A stretch of DNA of 64,000 nucleotides from Saprospiraceae bacterium (lineage in GTDB: Bacteria; Bacteroidota; Bacteroidia; Chitinophagales; Saprospiraceae): positions 120,695 through 184,694 of the forward strand of contig JABDMH010000042.1 of NCBI GenBank assembly GCA_013001595.1. The letters run 5' to 3'. Below the pieces are notes generated by a model. The model ran no database searches, was not told the origin of the DNA, and was given only the letters and a program-made list of their open reading frames with translations. Below, piece by piece: positions 36,141 through 44,079 of this stretch. Position numbers and translations under genes: made by a program. Numbering within the stretch: position 1 is the stretch's first letter; every line of letters starts with the position of its first letter.

Positions 36141-37244
36141 ATGTTTTTGCGTACAATACTACTGATACTGGCACTAATTATTGTGACTCCAGGTCTAATT
36201 GACGCCCAAATCTTGGATGCCATAGATGTGCATTTGAACATCCATGAAAAGACGGCAGAATCTACCATGGGACTGGCCGAGGCAAGATTGCAGATTTCAG
36301 ATATCGGTGAGGTGCAAACAGACAAGAACGGATCATATTCTTTTACTTACCCAGTTCGTAACGAAGTGGATCCTGTCATCTCGATATCGCTGTTGTCCGA
36401 TGGGCATAAAATGCTAAAACCAGTAGACGGGTCGATTCAACTCGACGCTACAAGAGAAGAAATGTACATTGATTTTCTAGTGGTAAACATGGAAGATGAA
36501 AGTCCAGCCTTTAAAAAGAGAATCGTAGATCTTGAAAACAAAATGGCAGCCCTCAGGGCAAAAAACAACTTGACCGTCAGGCAATTGAATGCACTAAATA
36601 ACACTCTGGTAGACACGATTCTTTTCTTTGAAGCCAATCGCCGTGCTTTGGAGAGCGAGATTGCCAACTATGAGACACTAACCGATGAACAACGACGAGA
36701 AATCTCTACGTTGAATCAAAAGATCGGATCTCTTGAGGAGCAAGTAGATCAATTAACCAGTGATTTGGAGATTGCACTGGAGGAGAAATACTTGCGACAA
36801 AATGAATATTTCACCAATGTATCATCGAATCTGATGGCTTACCTTAGAAAGGCAAAGGATTTACGCGATCATCTGCCTTTTATCGCCGATTATTTCAATT
36901 CACCTGCTGGCTTCGAACATTTCGATAAAGACATTAAAGCCTACAATAAAATTTGGGAGAATTTTGACAATAATCGCATGGCCTACCTCGAGGGGGTAGG
37001 CAGGTATTGGGAAAATCAAAAAGCCGAGAAAAACCTTGAAGAAGTCTTTGACTTCCTCGTAAAAGGGATTCACCAGAATCAAATACTGACGGTTATCAGA
37101 AATATTAATACAGAACTTCACAAGCAGAAACCACGAAAGGCTCAAAAAATAGCCACACTCTCACATGAAGATATGACTGTCAACATAAGAGCCCTAGAAA
37201 AACAAATAAATCGAACCCTGTCTCAAATGCGAAGATCGATCTAG
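36141..37244 (+). CDS. Secreted protein with beta-sandwich domain and long coiled coil
   Basis: 367 aa. Signal peptide MFLRTILLILALIIVTPGLIDA. Residues 25-110 look like a carboxypeptidase-regulatory-like beta domain (LAEARLQISDIGEVQTDKNGSYSFTYP). Residues about 120-225 are a coiled coil (FKKRIVDLENKMAALRAKNN, ISTLNQKIGSLEEQVDQLTS). Residues 225-367 are helical without a known domain. Function unknown; a structural or scaffold role between membrane layers would suit its shape. Fourth gene of the sigma operon. Confidence 0.75.
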   Translation: MFLRTILLILALIIVTPGLIDAQILDAIDVHLNIHEKTAESTMGLAEARLQISDIGEVQTDKNGSYSFTYPVRNEVDPVISISLLSDGHKMLKPVDGSIQLDATREEMYIDFLVVNMEDESPAFKKRIVDLENKMAALRAKNNLTVRQLNALNNTLVDTILFFEANRRALESEIANYETLTDEQRREISTLNQKIGSLEEQVDQLTSDLEIALEEKYLRQNEYFTNVSSNLMAYLRKAKDLRDHLPFIADYFNSPAGFEHFDKDIKAYNKIWENFDNNRMAYLEGVGRYWENQKAEKNLEEVFDFLVKGIHQNQILTVIRNINTELHKQKPRKAQKIATLSHEDMTVNIRALEKQINRTLSQMRRSI

Positions 37245-37269
37245 ATGATCTAGCAAAAATAAAATCGCA

Positions 37270-38214
37270 ATGAAAAAAACAACGACAATCTACACATTTC
37301 TATTCAGCCTAGTAGTGGTGTTGTATAGCTGCAATCCTGACTGTGACTCTGTTATTAATATGAATGTTGCCATTGCTTCTGCTGATGCCATCCTAGCTGA
37401 TCGTGAGAACCAGATCTTGTTAAAATCCTCTCCACCCAATTTTCTGGAAGGCAGGAAGGTCTTCATGGATAATCCTTCCAATAGATCGGAGAGGATAACT
37501 ATCGATGAAGAAAACACTTTTTTTGACACCACCTTAAATGGACTGGTCGTCACAATTCCGGAGTCTATGGCCACAGTGGGCGATCCCTCCATTTATGTCG
37601 ATGACCCTGACTGCTCTTCTGATGTATTAGTTGTTCAACCGCTGCAAATTCGTACTCAGGATTTCTTCTTTTTCAGTGATTTATTTATTGTGCCGCCTAT
37701 TCCCATTGTTATTATTCCACTTCCGGCTGTGACACCGCCTGCCGGCATTACCAATGCTTGGATCGCGCCCTATGAGCGCAGCTATTGCATTTGGTTTGTT
37801 CCTGAACTAGATGACCAAGGAAATGAGTTAAATGAACTGAGAACTTATCTGCCTGGTATTGATGACGATATAAAAAAGGTCAATCCAGCCTTCATGCTCG
37901 GCAGCCACGAATTTGTCGTATGTGATGCCGTAGGAAGACATGAGAATGCCGATAAAAATCCTGTATCGGGGTTTGTGGACAAAGAAAATGGTATGATCGA
38001 AATCAAAATCGATCGCACTAGCAAGGGATTAGACATAGAACGTTTTAGTGGCATGTTCGTTGACGACGATCAATTGCCTGATAGCGACGAATGGCGCAAC
38101 GGATTTGCAGGTTGTAATACGCAGATAAGTGATGATCGCAGGTTGGAATTCATGTTGCTGACTTCACAATCTACTGGTGCGCAACTCCTGATGATTAAAG
38201 CCCTGAACCTTTAA
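37270..38214 (+). CDS. Lipoprotein of unknown function
   Basis: 314 aa. The signal peptide ends in a lipobox-like VLYSC (Cys at about residue 21), so it is probably lipid-anchored. The first 115 residues are beta-rich and reminiscent of an IPT/TIG Ig-like fold (ILLKSSPPNFLEGRKVFM, LNGLVVTIPESM). A proline-rich hydrophobic stretch, PPIPIVIIPLPAVTPPAG, follows at about 140-157. The rest is a mixed domain with several cysteines that I do not recognise. Fifth gene of the sigma operon, 25 bases after its neighbour. Confidence 0.7.
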   Translation: MKKTTTIYTFLFSLVVVLYSCNPDCDSVINMNVAIASADAILADRENQILLKSSPPNFLEGRKVFMDNPSNRSERITIDEENTFFDTTLNGLVVTIPESMATVGDPSIYVDDPDCSSDVLVVQPLQIRTQDFFFFSDLFIVPPIPIVIIPLPAVTPPAGITNAWIAPYERSYCIWFVPELDDQGNELNELRTYLPGIDDDIKKVNPAFMLGSHEFVVCDAVGRHENADKNPVSGFVDKENGMIEIKIDRTSKGLDIERFSGMFVDDDQLPDSDEWRNGFAGCNTQISDDRRLEFMLLTSQSTGAQLLMIKALNL

Positions 38215-38224
38215 TCATTTATCC

Positions 38225-38698
38225 ATGCCCATTCAGAAAACAACGCGAAAGAAAAAATCACCACTCATCCCAGGAGTACTGTTGCTGCTTTGTGCTGCTA
38301 TCTACTTCCTTTATCCTGATTCGGTGCAAAATGATTCAGGATGGAATGGGACATGGGCTTTTTATTATTTCTATGAAAATGATTCTTCGTTGACCTATAC
38401 CGGGCAAGTGCATCTGTCGGAGAGAGACTCTCACAAAATCGATATCAGGATCAAAGCACCGAAGAGTAGCCGATATCAAAAGCCTACTATTACCATAATC
38501 TCACACCAACGCAATATCCTCGAAGGTCAAATCCTTTATGATCAATTTAAAATAAATGGTGGTCACCCCAAAGAAACATTTACTTGGGAATTGTCGGAAA
38601 ATAGCTTTTCTGGCACAGGTCAATGTATTGCACACTGTGCAGAAGGGACTGAAGGAATTGATATTAGCTGGTTTGGAGAAAGAGCTGAAGAAAATTAA
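38225..38698 (+). CDS. Small membrane-anchored beta-rich protein
   Basis: 157 aa. A basic N-terminus (TTRKKKS) and one hydrophobic helix (about 15-32) anchor it in the inner membrane with the rest outside. Residues 40-157 look like a small beta-barrel or lipocalin-like domain (GWNGTWAFYYFYENDSSLTYTGQVHLSE, KETFTWELSENSFSGTGQC). Two cysteines lie close together near the end (QCIAHC). No named family recognised. Sixth gene of the sigma operon, 10 bases after the lipoprotein gene. Confidence 0.65.
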   Translation: MPIQKTTRKKKSPLIPGVLLLLCAAIYFLYPDSVQNDSGWNGTWAFYYFYENDSSLTYTGQVHLSERDSHKIDIRIKAPKSSRYQKPTITIISHQRNILEGQILYDQFKINGGHPKETFTWELSENSFSGTGQCIAHCAEGTEGIDISWFGERAEEN

Positions 38699-38705
38699 AT
38701 AGCCA

Positions 38706-39713
38706 ATGAAAATTAGACTAAAAATATTCATGCTTCTCTACTGCTTATTGCAGTTATTTTCTTTGGATATTCAGGCACAGAAATTTAAATACTCTATACC
38801 TGGGTTGGATACTTTACAATCTAGTTTTATTGTGGGAGGTGGTGCAGCTGCTGTATTGCGTTCTGGTGAAGCGGAAATCATTTCCAGTAATTCTCTGGCA
38901 TCTTATTGGATTGCCTTTCATGAAAATGGAGAAAATTCTCCCATTTTAGATCGTTTGAGAAGCACCCAATTCGCTTCGGAAAACACGATATTTTACAGCG
39001 TATCCGCCACAGGTCGAGTCGATGTCGGCTTGCAATTTCGCTATGCCAGAGTACGACTAGATAATGCAGCCAGCAATTCAATGTTCAAGGTGTTTGAAGG
39101 TAAGGATAAAAGTTCAGGCCAAAGCAACGCTCCCTTCGATGAAGTTATCAAATTAGATCAGTCTTTTGGGCGAATGGCCAATGTGGGTCTTAGGTTTAGA
39201 TTTAAACCCCTATTGCATAAACCGGCATTGGTGGTGAATGGTGGTTACACACTAGGTACGGTAAAGGACAAAGTAGAACAGAAACAATTAAGTGCCGACA
39301 GAGACATTTTTGATCTGGGTGCCACCTATTTTCAAGACATCTCCACCAATGTTTTTTATTTCTTCGGAGCATCAATCAGAGCTTACCTGCCTAGCAGTGT
39401 AACCTCCGAATCCTTGTACAATACGAATCTTAATTTTTTCCTCATCCAACGTAGCAAGAACAAGAAATTCACTTATTACCCCGGCATATCATACAGCTTG
39501 AGTTTCAAACCATCCCAGTACGATGATCATCCATTAATTAAGACGGCAGATTTTCTTTTTGCCATAGGTGGTGTTCAGTATGCATTTAATAAAGATTACA
39601 ACGTTTTCGCCACTGCTGGATTTCCGCTGATCGTCAATTTGACACGACCGCAACAGACCATTGTGCGAGCGTCCTACTCTTTACTATCCCTTGGATTTAG
39701 ATTTGGTATCTAG
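38706..39713 (+). CDS. Probable outer membrane beta-barrel protein
   Basis: 335 aa. Signal peptide MKIRLKIFMLLYCLLQLFSLDIQAQ. The mature protein has repeated alternating amphipathic strands ending in aromatic residues (DVGLQFRYARVRL, NVGLRFRFKPLLHK, YPGISYSLSFKP, ATAGFPLIVNL). It closes with YSLLSLGFRFGI, a C-terminal strand ending in a hydrophobic residue, typical of outer membrane barrels. Last gene of the sigma operon, so the operon spans cytoplasm to outer membrane. No channel or transporter family is recognisable. Confidence 0.7.
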   Translation: MKIRLKIFMLLYCLLQLFSLDIQAQKFKYSIPGLDTLQSSFIVGGGAAAVLRSGEAEIISSNSLASYWIAFHENGENSPILDRLRSTQFASENTIFYSVSATGRVDVGLQFRYARVRLDNAASNSMFKVFEGKDKSSGQSNAPFDEVIKLDQSFGRMANVGLRFRFKPLLHKPALVVNGGYTLGTVKDKVEQKQLSADRDIFDLGATYFQDISTNVFYFFGASIRAYLPSSVTSESLYNTNLNFFLIQRSKNKKFTYYPGISYSLSFKPSQYDDHPLIKTADFLFAIGGVQYAFNKDYNVFATAGFPLIVNLTRPQQTIVRASYSLLSLGFRFGI

Positions 39714-39783
39714 TGGTGGTTTGCTGATTATCTCTATATAGTACCCGTTCGAATTAGATTTACAACACGGTAGTGGTTAGCTC

Positions 39784-40917
39784 CTATCTTGACTCGAGCT
39801 TATTAAGACGGTCGTACAGCCCTTGAATCGTTTGTTGCTGCTCTTGTATGGCAGCGGTCAACCAGGGAATAATCTGGAGGTAATTCACCGAAAGTACTCC
39901 TTCCTTATCTTGATGTACCAAACTGGGCAATACTTTTTCAAGATCCTGTGCAATAAATCCATATTGGCGGCCATCACCATCTAGACTTCCTTTGAGTGTA
40001 TAGGTTGTTGGAGTCAAGTTTAGTATCGTCGGTATTGCTCCATTCAATGATTGGATGCTTTTCTTCAAGCGTCTATCAGAGGGAGTGGTCAGTGCACGCA
40101 CTTCCATGGTGCCATATACTTCTAAATCTCCACCAATGTCAACCCTCCCTTCAACGTTCAGACTTTTTCTGATTTTGACCTCACTGGAATCAACTATTAA
40201 ATTAAAGTGGTGAGGAGTTACAAGCTTTCCTGCAGAAAACTCGTCGATTACTTCCACCATCCGATGCAGTTTGATTCCCTTATACCACAAATGCATCATC
40301 TTATGCGAACTATCCAGTGCTGGCTCATAGGAGTAGAAATTCATAGAGTCTCGATACACCATATTGGGATTCATTACTTGGTTAAAATCTTCCATGAAAA
40401 CTATTGGCTCATGGCAACCTCCCGAAATACCGAGGTCTGAATAAGAATGTACTTCCCAATGGGCAAGACAACCGACATCAAAGAATAATTGGCAGATCGG
40501 TTTTGAAGGATCATTGCTCTCAATAGCCAAACTGCCATTAATACCATTTGCATAAATATCTGGTAGTGTGTATGCAAGCTTCACGCTGTACATTTCATTA
40601 GGCTGCAGCACAATCGGGATGTCGACCTCTATACTGAAGACTGCACCATCAATGGCTGTCGTGCGAAGGCTATATATTGTAAGTGCATCGATTCCTTCAT
40701 TCTTCAGCGTTACAAACAGACTGTCCGCTCCTTGATGATAGAATATATAGTAGCTGGAGTCACAGAAATACTGTTGCTCTGCACTGTGATTATGGTCATT
40801 GTGGTAGCCATCTGGTGTGATCCAAAGGGTCAGATCAGGCTGAGCTTGCAAAACAAAACTGTTCACAAGAAGCCATACAAACATAGGTAGATACTTCATA
40901 AGTCTCTTGATTTTCAT
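39784..40917 (-). CDS. Secreted protein with C-terminal peptidase S74 (intramolecular chaperone) domain
   Basis: About 377 aa from ATG 40917; ATG 40899 is an alternative, because TAGGTTTG (40918-40925, minus) abuts the first ATG. A longer frame to 41013 would bury the signal peptide (MFVWLLVNSFVLQAQ). Residues 30-190 are beta-rich, with a segment resembling cell-surface Ig-like domains. Near the C-terminus, SDRRLKKSIQSLNGA and YGFIAQDLEKVLPSLV are hallmarks of the S74 endosialidase-type chaperone domain, which helps trimer assembly and often cleaves itself off at the Ser of SD. A final coiled coil (IQEQQQTIQGLYDRLNKLE) would trimerise. Likely a trimeric surface fibre. Confidence 0.8.
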   Translation of the reverse strand: MKIKRLMKYLPMFVWLLVNSFVLQAQPDLTLWITPDGYHNDHNHSAEQQYFCDSSYYIFYHQGADSLFVTLKNEGIDALTIYSLRTTAIDGAVFSIEVDIPIVLQPNEMYSVKLAYTLPDIYANGINGSLAIESNDPSKPICQLFFDVGCLAHWEVHSYSDLGISGGCHEPIVFMEDFNQVMNPNMVYRDSMNFYSYEPALDSSHKMMHLWYKGIKLHRMVEVIDEFSAGKLVTPHHFNLIVDSSEVKIRKSLNVEGRVDIGGDLEVYGTMEVRALTTPSDRRLKKSIQSLNGAIPTILNLTPTTYTLKGSLDGDGRQYGFIAQDLEKVLPSLVHQDKEGVLSVNYLQIIPWLTAAIQEQQQTIQGLYDRLNKLESR

Positions 40918-41076
40918 CAAACCTAGCAGGAACCATCTTTTAAAACATCCCCTGAAACTGGGATTATATAGTTGCAAGACGCCAATGAATGCGACTACGA
41001 TCGCAAAGTGCAAGTAAGAACCAATATAAGGTGTCGGGCTTGTTTACGCACTCATGGGCTTTTCAGAAAGGGAAAA

Positions 41077-43926
41077 CTATACCTTGTCAGATGCTTTTCT
41101 TATGCTTACTACTGAAAAAATGATTAGGATCAAAAACACTAAAATCAGGAAAGGCCAGAGCTGCAGAAATGAGGAAAATTCGATGGCTTCCATACTTCCC
41201 ACAACCATAAAAGATGACCAATAGAATGGGTGTGCCCGGTAGTGAGATCCTTCCGTAATAAAAGAGGTGACCGCTCCTTGCAGTGCACGATGTTTGCGGT
41301 TTCCTGCTTTTATTTCCTGCAAGAAGTTATGCATAAGGACTTGAGTCGTTTTGTCATTAATGTTCCATCGCGTTGCTAAAAGGCTTCTGGCTCCAGCAAA
41401 AGAAAAACCTCTAGCAATACTGGCAATGCCATCTCCCAGATATAGGCGCCCTGCAGCAGTCTCGCAAGCACTCAGAATGATTAGGTCTGCAGGAGCAGAT
41501 AAATTGTATAGCTCTCGCACATACAGCAGTGACTGGTCCGGAGGCTTATTGTTGATATCTTCAAAAGCAATGAAGGAAAAATCATCTTCTTGACCGTTGG
41601 CCAACGCGTGTGTGGCCAAATGGACGATGCGATAATTGGATTGAACGGAGAGGAACGCTTCTTTACTCGCTTCTTCTGCAAGTAAAATCCTACCCCCAAG
41701 GGTTGCTTTTGCCGCCGCCACTTCCTCCTGATTGTGGACCAATGGCAACAAGCCCTCAGGTGAATTTCCAGAGAATGTTGGAGCCATTCCGAGATAAGGT
41801 TTTAGCCCAGTTGCTCCTTCTTTGTCTTGCATCTCCACCAATGCTCTAACCGAATAATTGTAGCTGATTGGATGAGATTTTATCAAATAGGGAAATTCAC
41901 GAAAATGCTCCTTATCAGGAACATCGTCAGTCAATAGAGACTCAAAAGGCAGCAATGCAAGTTGACCATCGGGCACAATGATAAGTGACGATTGAAGAAG
42001 GACCTTAATGGGATCGATGAGTGCTTCTCTGAGGCTGGTGGCAGTACGAATATAGATATCTATATTCTCCTCAAGCTGATCCGTGGATACATGGGGAAAT
42101 TCCTGTATACTTTTCAAATAGTTGTTACAAACACCAAAGAAAGAGGGGCCAATGCGGACTTTCCTTACCTGAAAATTATCGCTATTGATCAGAAATATGA
42201 GCACATAGTCTTCCCCTAAGAAATAGGAGATTAGTGATTCATCGTCCTGAATCAGGTGTTGCTGAATGTGTGCAATAGTGGGTGGAACAGTCTCATATTG
42301 AAGGGCATGATATGCAGGATAGCGCTCGGCCAGTTCTTGGATTCTACTAGATAATTCCCTTTTACTCCAGAGAAGTGCACTTTCCAGAGAATCCAATGAA
42401 CCCAGGCTGTTCATATGCTCGGAGTGCTGAAGCAAAAATCTATTTTTTTCGAGGTTCGCTATCTGATGCTCAAGACCGCTTATCGAGTCCAACTTACTTT
42501 GTGGGATATTCAAGAATGAATTTGCTTTCGCTTTTTGTAAAGCCTCTAAGAGTAAAACACCTTTACTCTTTTCTGTGTATTTAAATGCCAAGTGCAGGTG
42601 GCGAGCTTCACCTGAAAGGGAAAACAAGTCGTAGCAAACTTGGATTCCTTGATCGTACACATGATGGGCCACCGTCAATAAATCTCTTTTGGTATCCACA
42701 GACTTATACATCGACCTCAAATGATCAAAGAGGACATCCAATTGCTCATAGACATCCGCCGCACGCTGAAGCCAGATAGATTCCTTCTTCTCTTGATAAA
42801 AAACCCGATAAACTTCAGCTTTTCTGTATAACAAGAATAAGAGTGACCGAAAGTCGTTGACCAACAATAGCTCAGGATCCGTTTTTATATCATACCTGAC
42901 AGCCAGTGCGCAAGAATCAAAAAACTGTAGTGCTTCCTGCATGAGCCCACGATTAAAATGATTCATGCCAATATTGAAGTATGTCTGTGCTACATCTGGA
43001 TGTTGTAAGCCCAAATATTCTTTTCTCAAGTTAAGCGCCTTGGCATAATAGTACATAGCCATCTTCTGTACGTCCATGTTGGTATAAGCATTGGCCATAT
43101 TATTGTAGCATAACGCCTTAGCTAGCAAATCGACGCCAAACCTAGCAGCTGCCTCTTTATACATGGCAATGGCAGGATCCCAGGCTCTCAAGTCGCTTTG
43201 GACGTTTCCCAGATTTACAAAAACATCAGCTATTTGCTTTTGAAAGGCGTCACCAGCCCCCGTATAGGTTCTTTTTGCTTCATTTAATAAATCCAGGGCC
43301 TTACTGAGTTCGCCCATATCTTGATGACACAAAGCCAGGTTATTTAAACTTTGGGCATATTTAACCTGAGTCCTCGGCAGATCTCTTTTACGAATACTAA
43401 GAGCCCGTTGATGGTAGTCCCTAGCTTGAGCAAAATCCCCCACACCTAGGTAGGCTACGCCCAAGTTATTAAAGACATCTCCAACCTTTTCATGCTCACC
43501 TCCGAATATCGCAACCCGATAATATAAGGCACTATCCAAGTATGGAATGGCAGTCAAGAAGTCTTTCACTACCAAGTAGTAATTGCCTAGTTTCTGTAAA
43601 ACATCCGCCCTATATGCACTTCCGATGTCATTAGATTTGATCACATCGTACGCCTGCTCATAAGCCTGCTTAGCAAATTTGTAGTCGAATAATTCTAACT
43701 GACAATCACCAACGATTTGCCAGGCGACAACGGTTTCCTCTACCGGTTTCTCATCCGCTACTTTGGCAAACAAACTGGCTTTATGGAGTGCCTCGGTCCA
43801 ATGCTGCTGTTCGCATAAGATCAGTGCTTCACAGATTGCAGGACGATATGTACAGCTATCTGATGATACAGATCCAGAGAGATGCCATGAGCTCAAGAAA
43901 AGCCAGCACCAGAATATGCAGCGCAT
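41077..43926 (-). CDS. TPR-CHAT protease-like protein with C-terminal membrane anchor
   Basis: 949 aa. The N-terminal hydrophobic segment (1-20) is a likely signal peptide. Residues about 60-400 hold eight or more tetratricopeptide repeats (GDVFNNLGVAYLGVGDFAQARDYH and similar). Residues about 600-905 are a CHAT domain, a caspase-like peptidase fold, with His773 in VHLATHA and Cys821 in LSACETAAG, so the catalytic dyad is intact. A transmembrane helix (about 921-942) and a short basic tail end the protein, which places TPR and CHAT in the periplasm. It is divergent from the caspase-like gene. CHAT proteins with TPRs cleave partner proteins, for example Csx29 in type III-E CRISPR. The partner here is unknown. 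Confidence 0.9.
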   Translation of the reverse strand: MRCIFWCWLFLSSWHLSGSVSSDSCTYRPAICEALILCEQQHWTEALHKASLFAKVADEKPVEETVVAWQIVGDCQLELFDYKFAKQAYEQAYDVIKSNDIGSAYRADVLQKLGNYYLVVKDFLTAIPYLDSALYYRVAIFGGEHEKVGDVFNNLGVAYLGVGDFAQARDYHQRALSIRKRDLPRTQVKYAQSLNNLALCHQDMGELSKALDLLNEAKRTYTGAGDAFQKQIADVFVNLGNVQSDLRAWDPAIAMYKEAAARFGVDLLAKALCYNNMANAYTNMDVQKMAMYYYAKALNLRKEYLGLQHPDVAQTYFNIGMNHFNRGLMQEALQFFDSCALAVRYDIKTDPELLLVNDFRSLLFLLYRKAEVYRVFYQEKKESIWLQRAADVYEQLDVLFDHLRSMYKSVDTKRDLLTVAHHVYDQGIQVCYDLFSLSGEARHLHLAFKYTEKSKGVLLLEALQKAKANSFLNIPQSKLDSISGLEHQIANLEKNRFLLQHSEHMNSLGSLDSLESALLWSKRELSSRIQELAERYPAYHALQYETVPPTIAHIQQHLIQDDESLISYFLGEDYVLIFLINSDNFQVRKVRIGPSFFGVCNNYLKSIQEFPHVSTDQLEENIDIYIRTATSLREALIDPIKVLLQSSLIIVPDGQLALLPFESLLTDDVPDKEHFREFPYLIKSHPISYNYSVRALVEMQDKEGATGLKPYLGMAPTFSGNSPEGLLPLVHNQEEVAAAKATLGGRILLAEEASKEAFLSVQSNYRIVHLATHALANGQEDDFSFIAFEDINNKPPDQSLLYVRELYNLSAPADLIILSACETAAGRLYLGDGIASIARGFSFAGARSLLATRWNINDKTTQVLMHNFLQEIKAGNRKHRALQGAVTSFITEGSHYRAHPFYWSSFMVVGSMEAIEFSSFLQLWPFLILVFLILIIFSVVSIRKASDKV

Positions 43927-43956
43927 AAAATTGTTTTACAAAATAAGATCTCAGCT

Positions 43957-43985
43957 AGGACATTATGCTTCTCAAGAACACTATT
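43957..43985 (+). promoter_or_regulatory. Candidate ECF-type promoter of the caspase-like gene
   Basis: AGGACATT (43957-43964), 15 bases, then ACTATT (43980 on). It lies in the 153-base gap shared with the divergent CHAT gene and predicts a leader of about 90 nt. It has the same element and spacing as the copy before the sigma operon. Confidence 0.35.
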
Positions 43986-44079
43986 AGGCGAGAACTCCTG
44001 TGAACCTTCATTCAAAATTAAAATATCTTTACGGCAAATCAGGGTCTCCGTGTTCTGAATGGTTATTATAATTTAAGTT

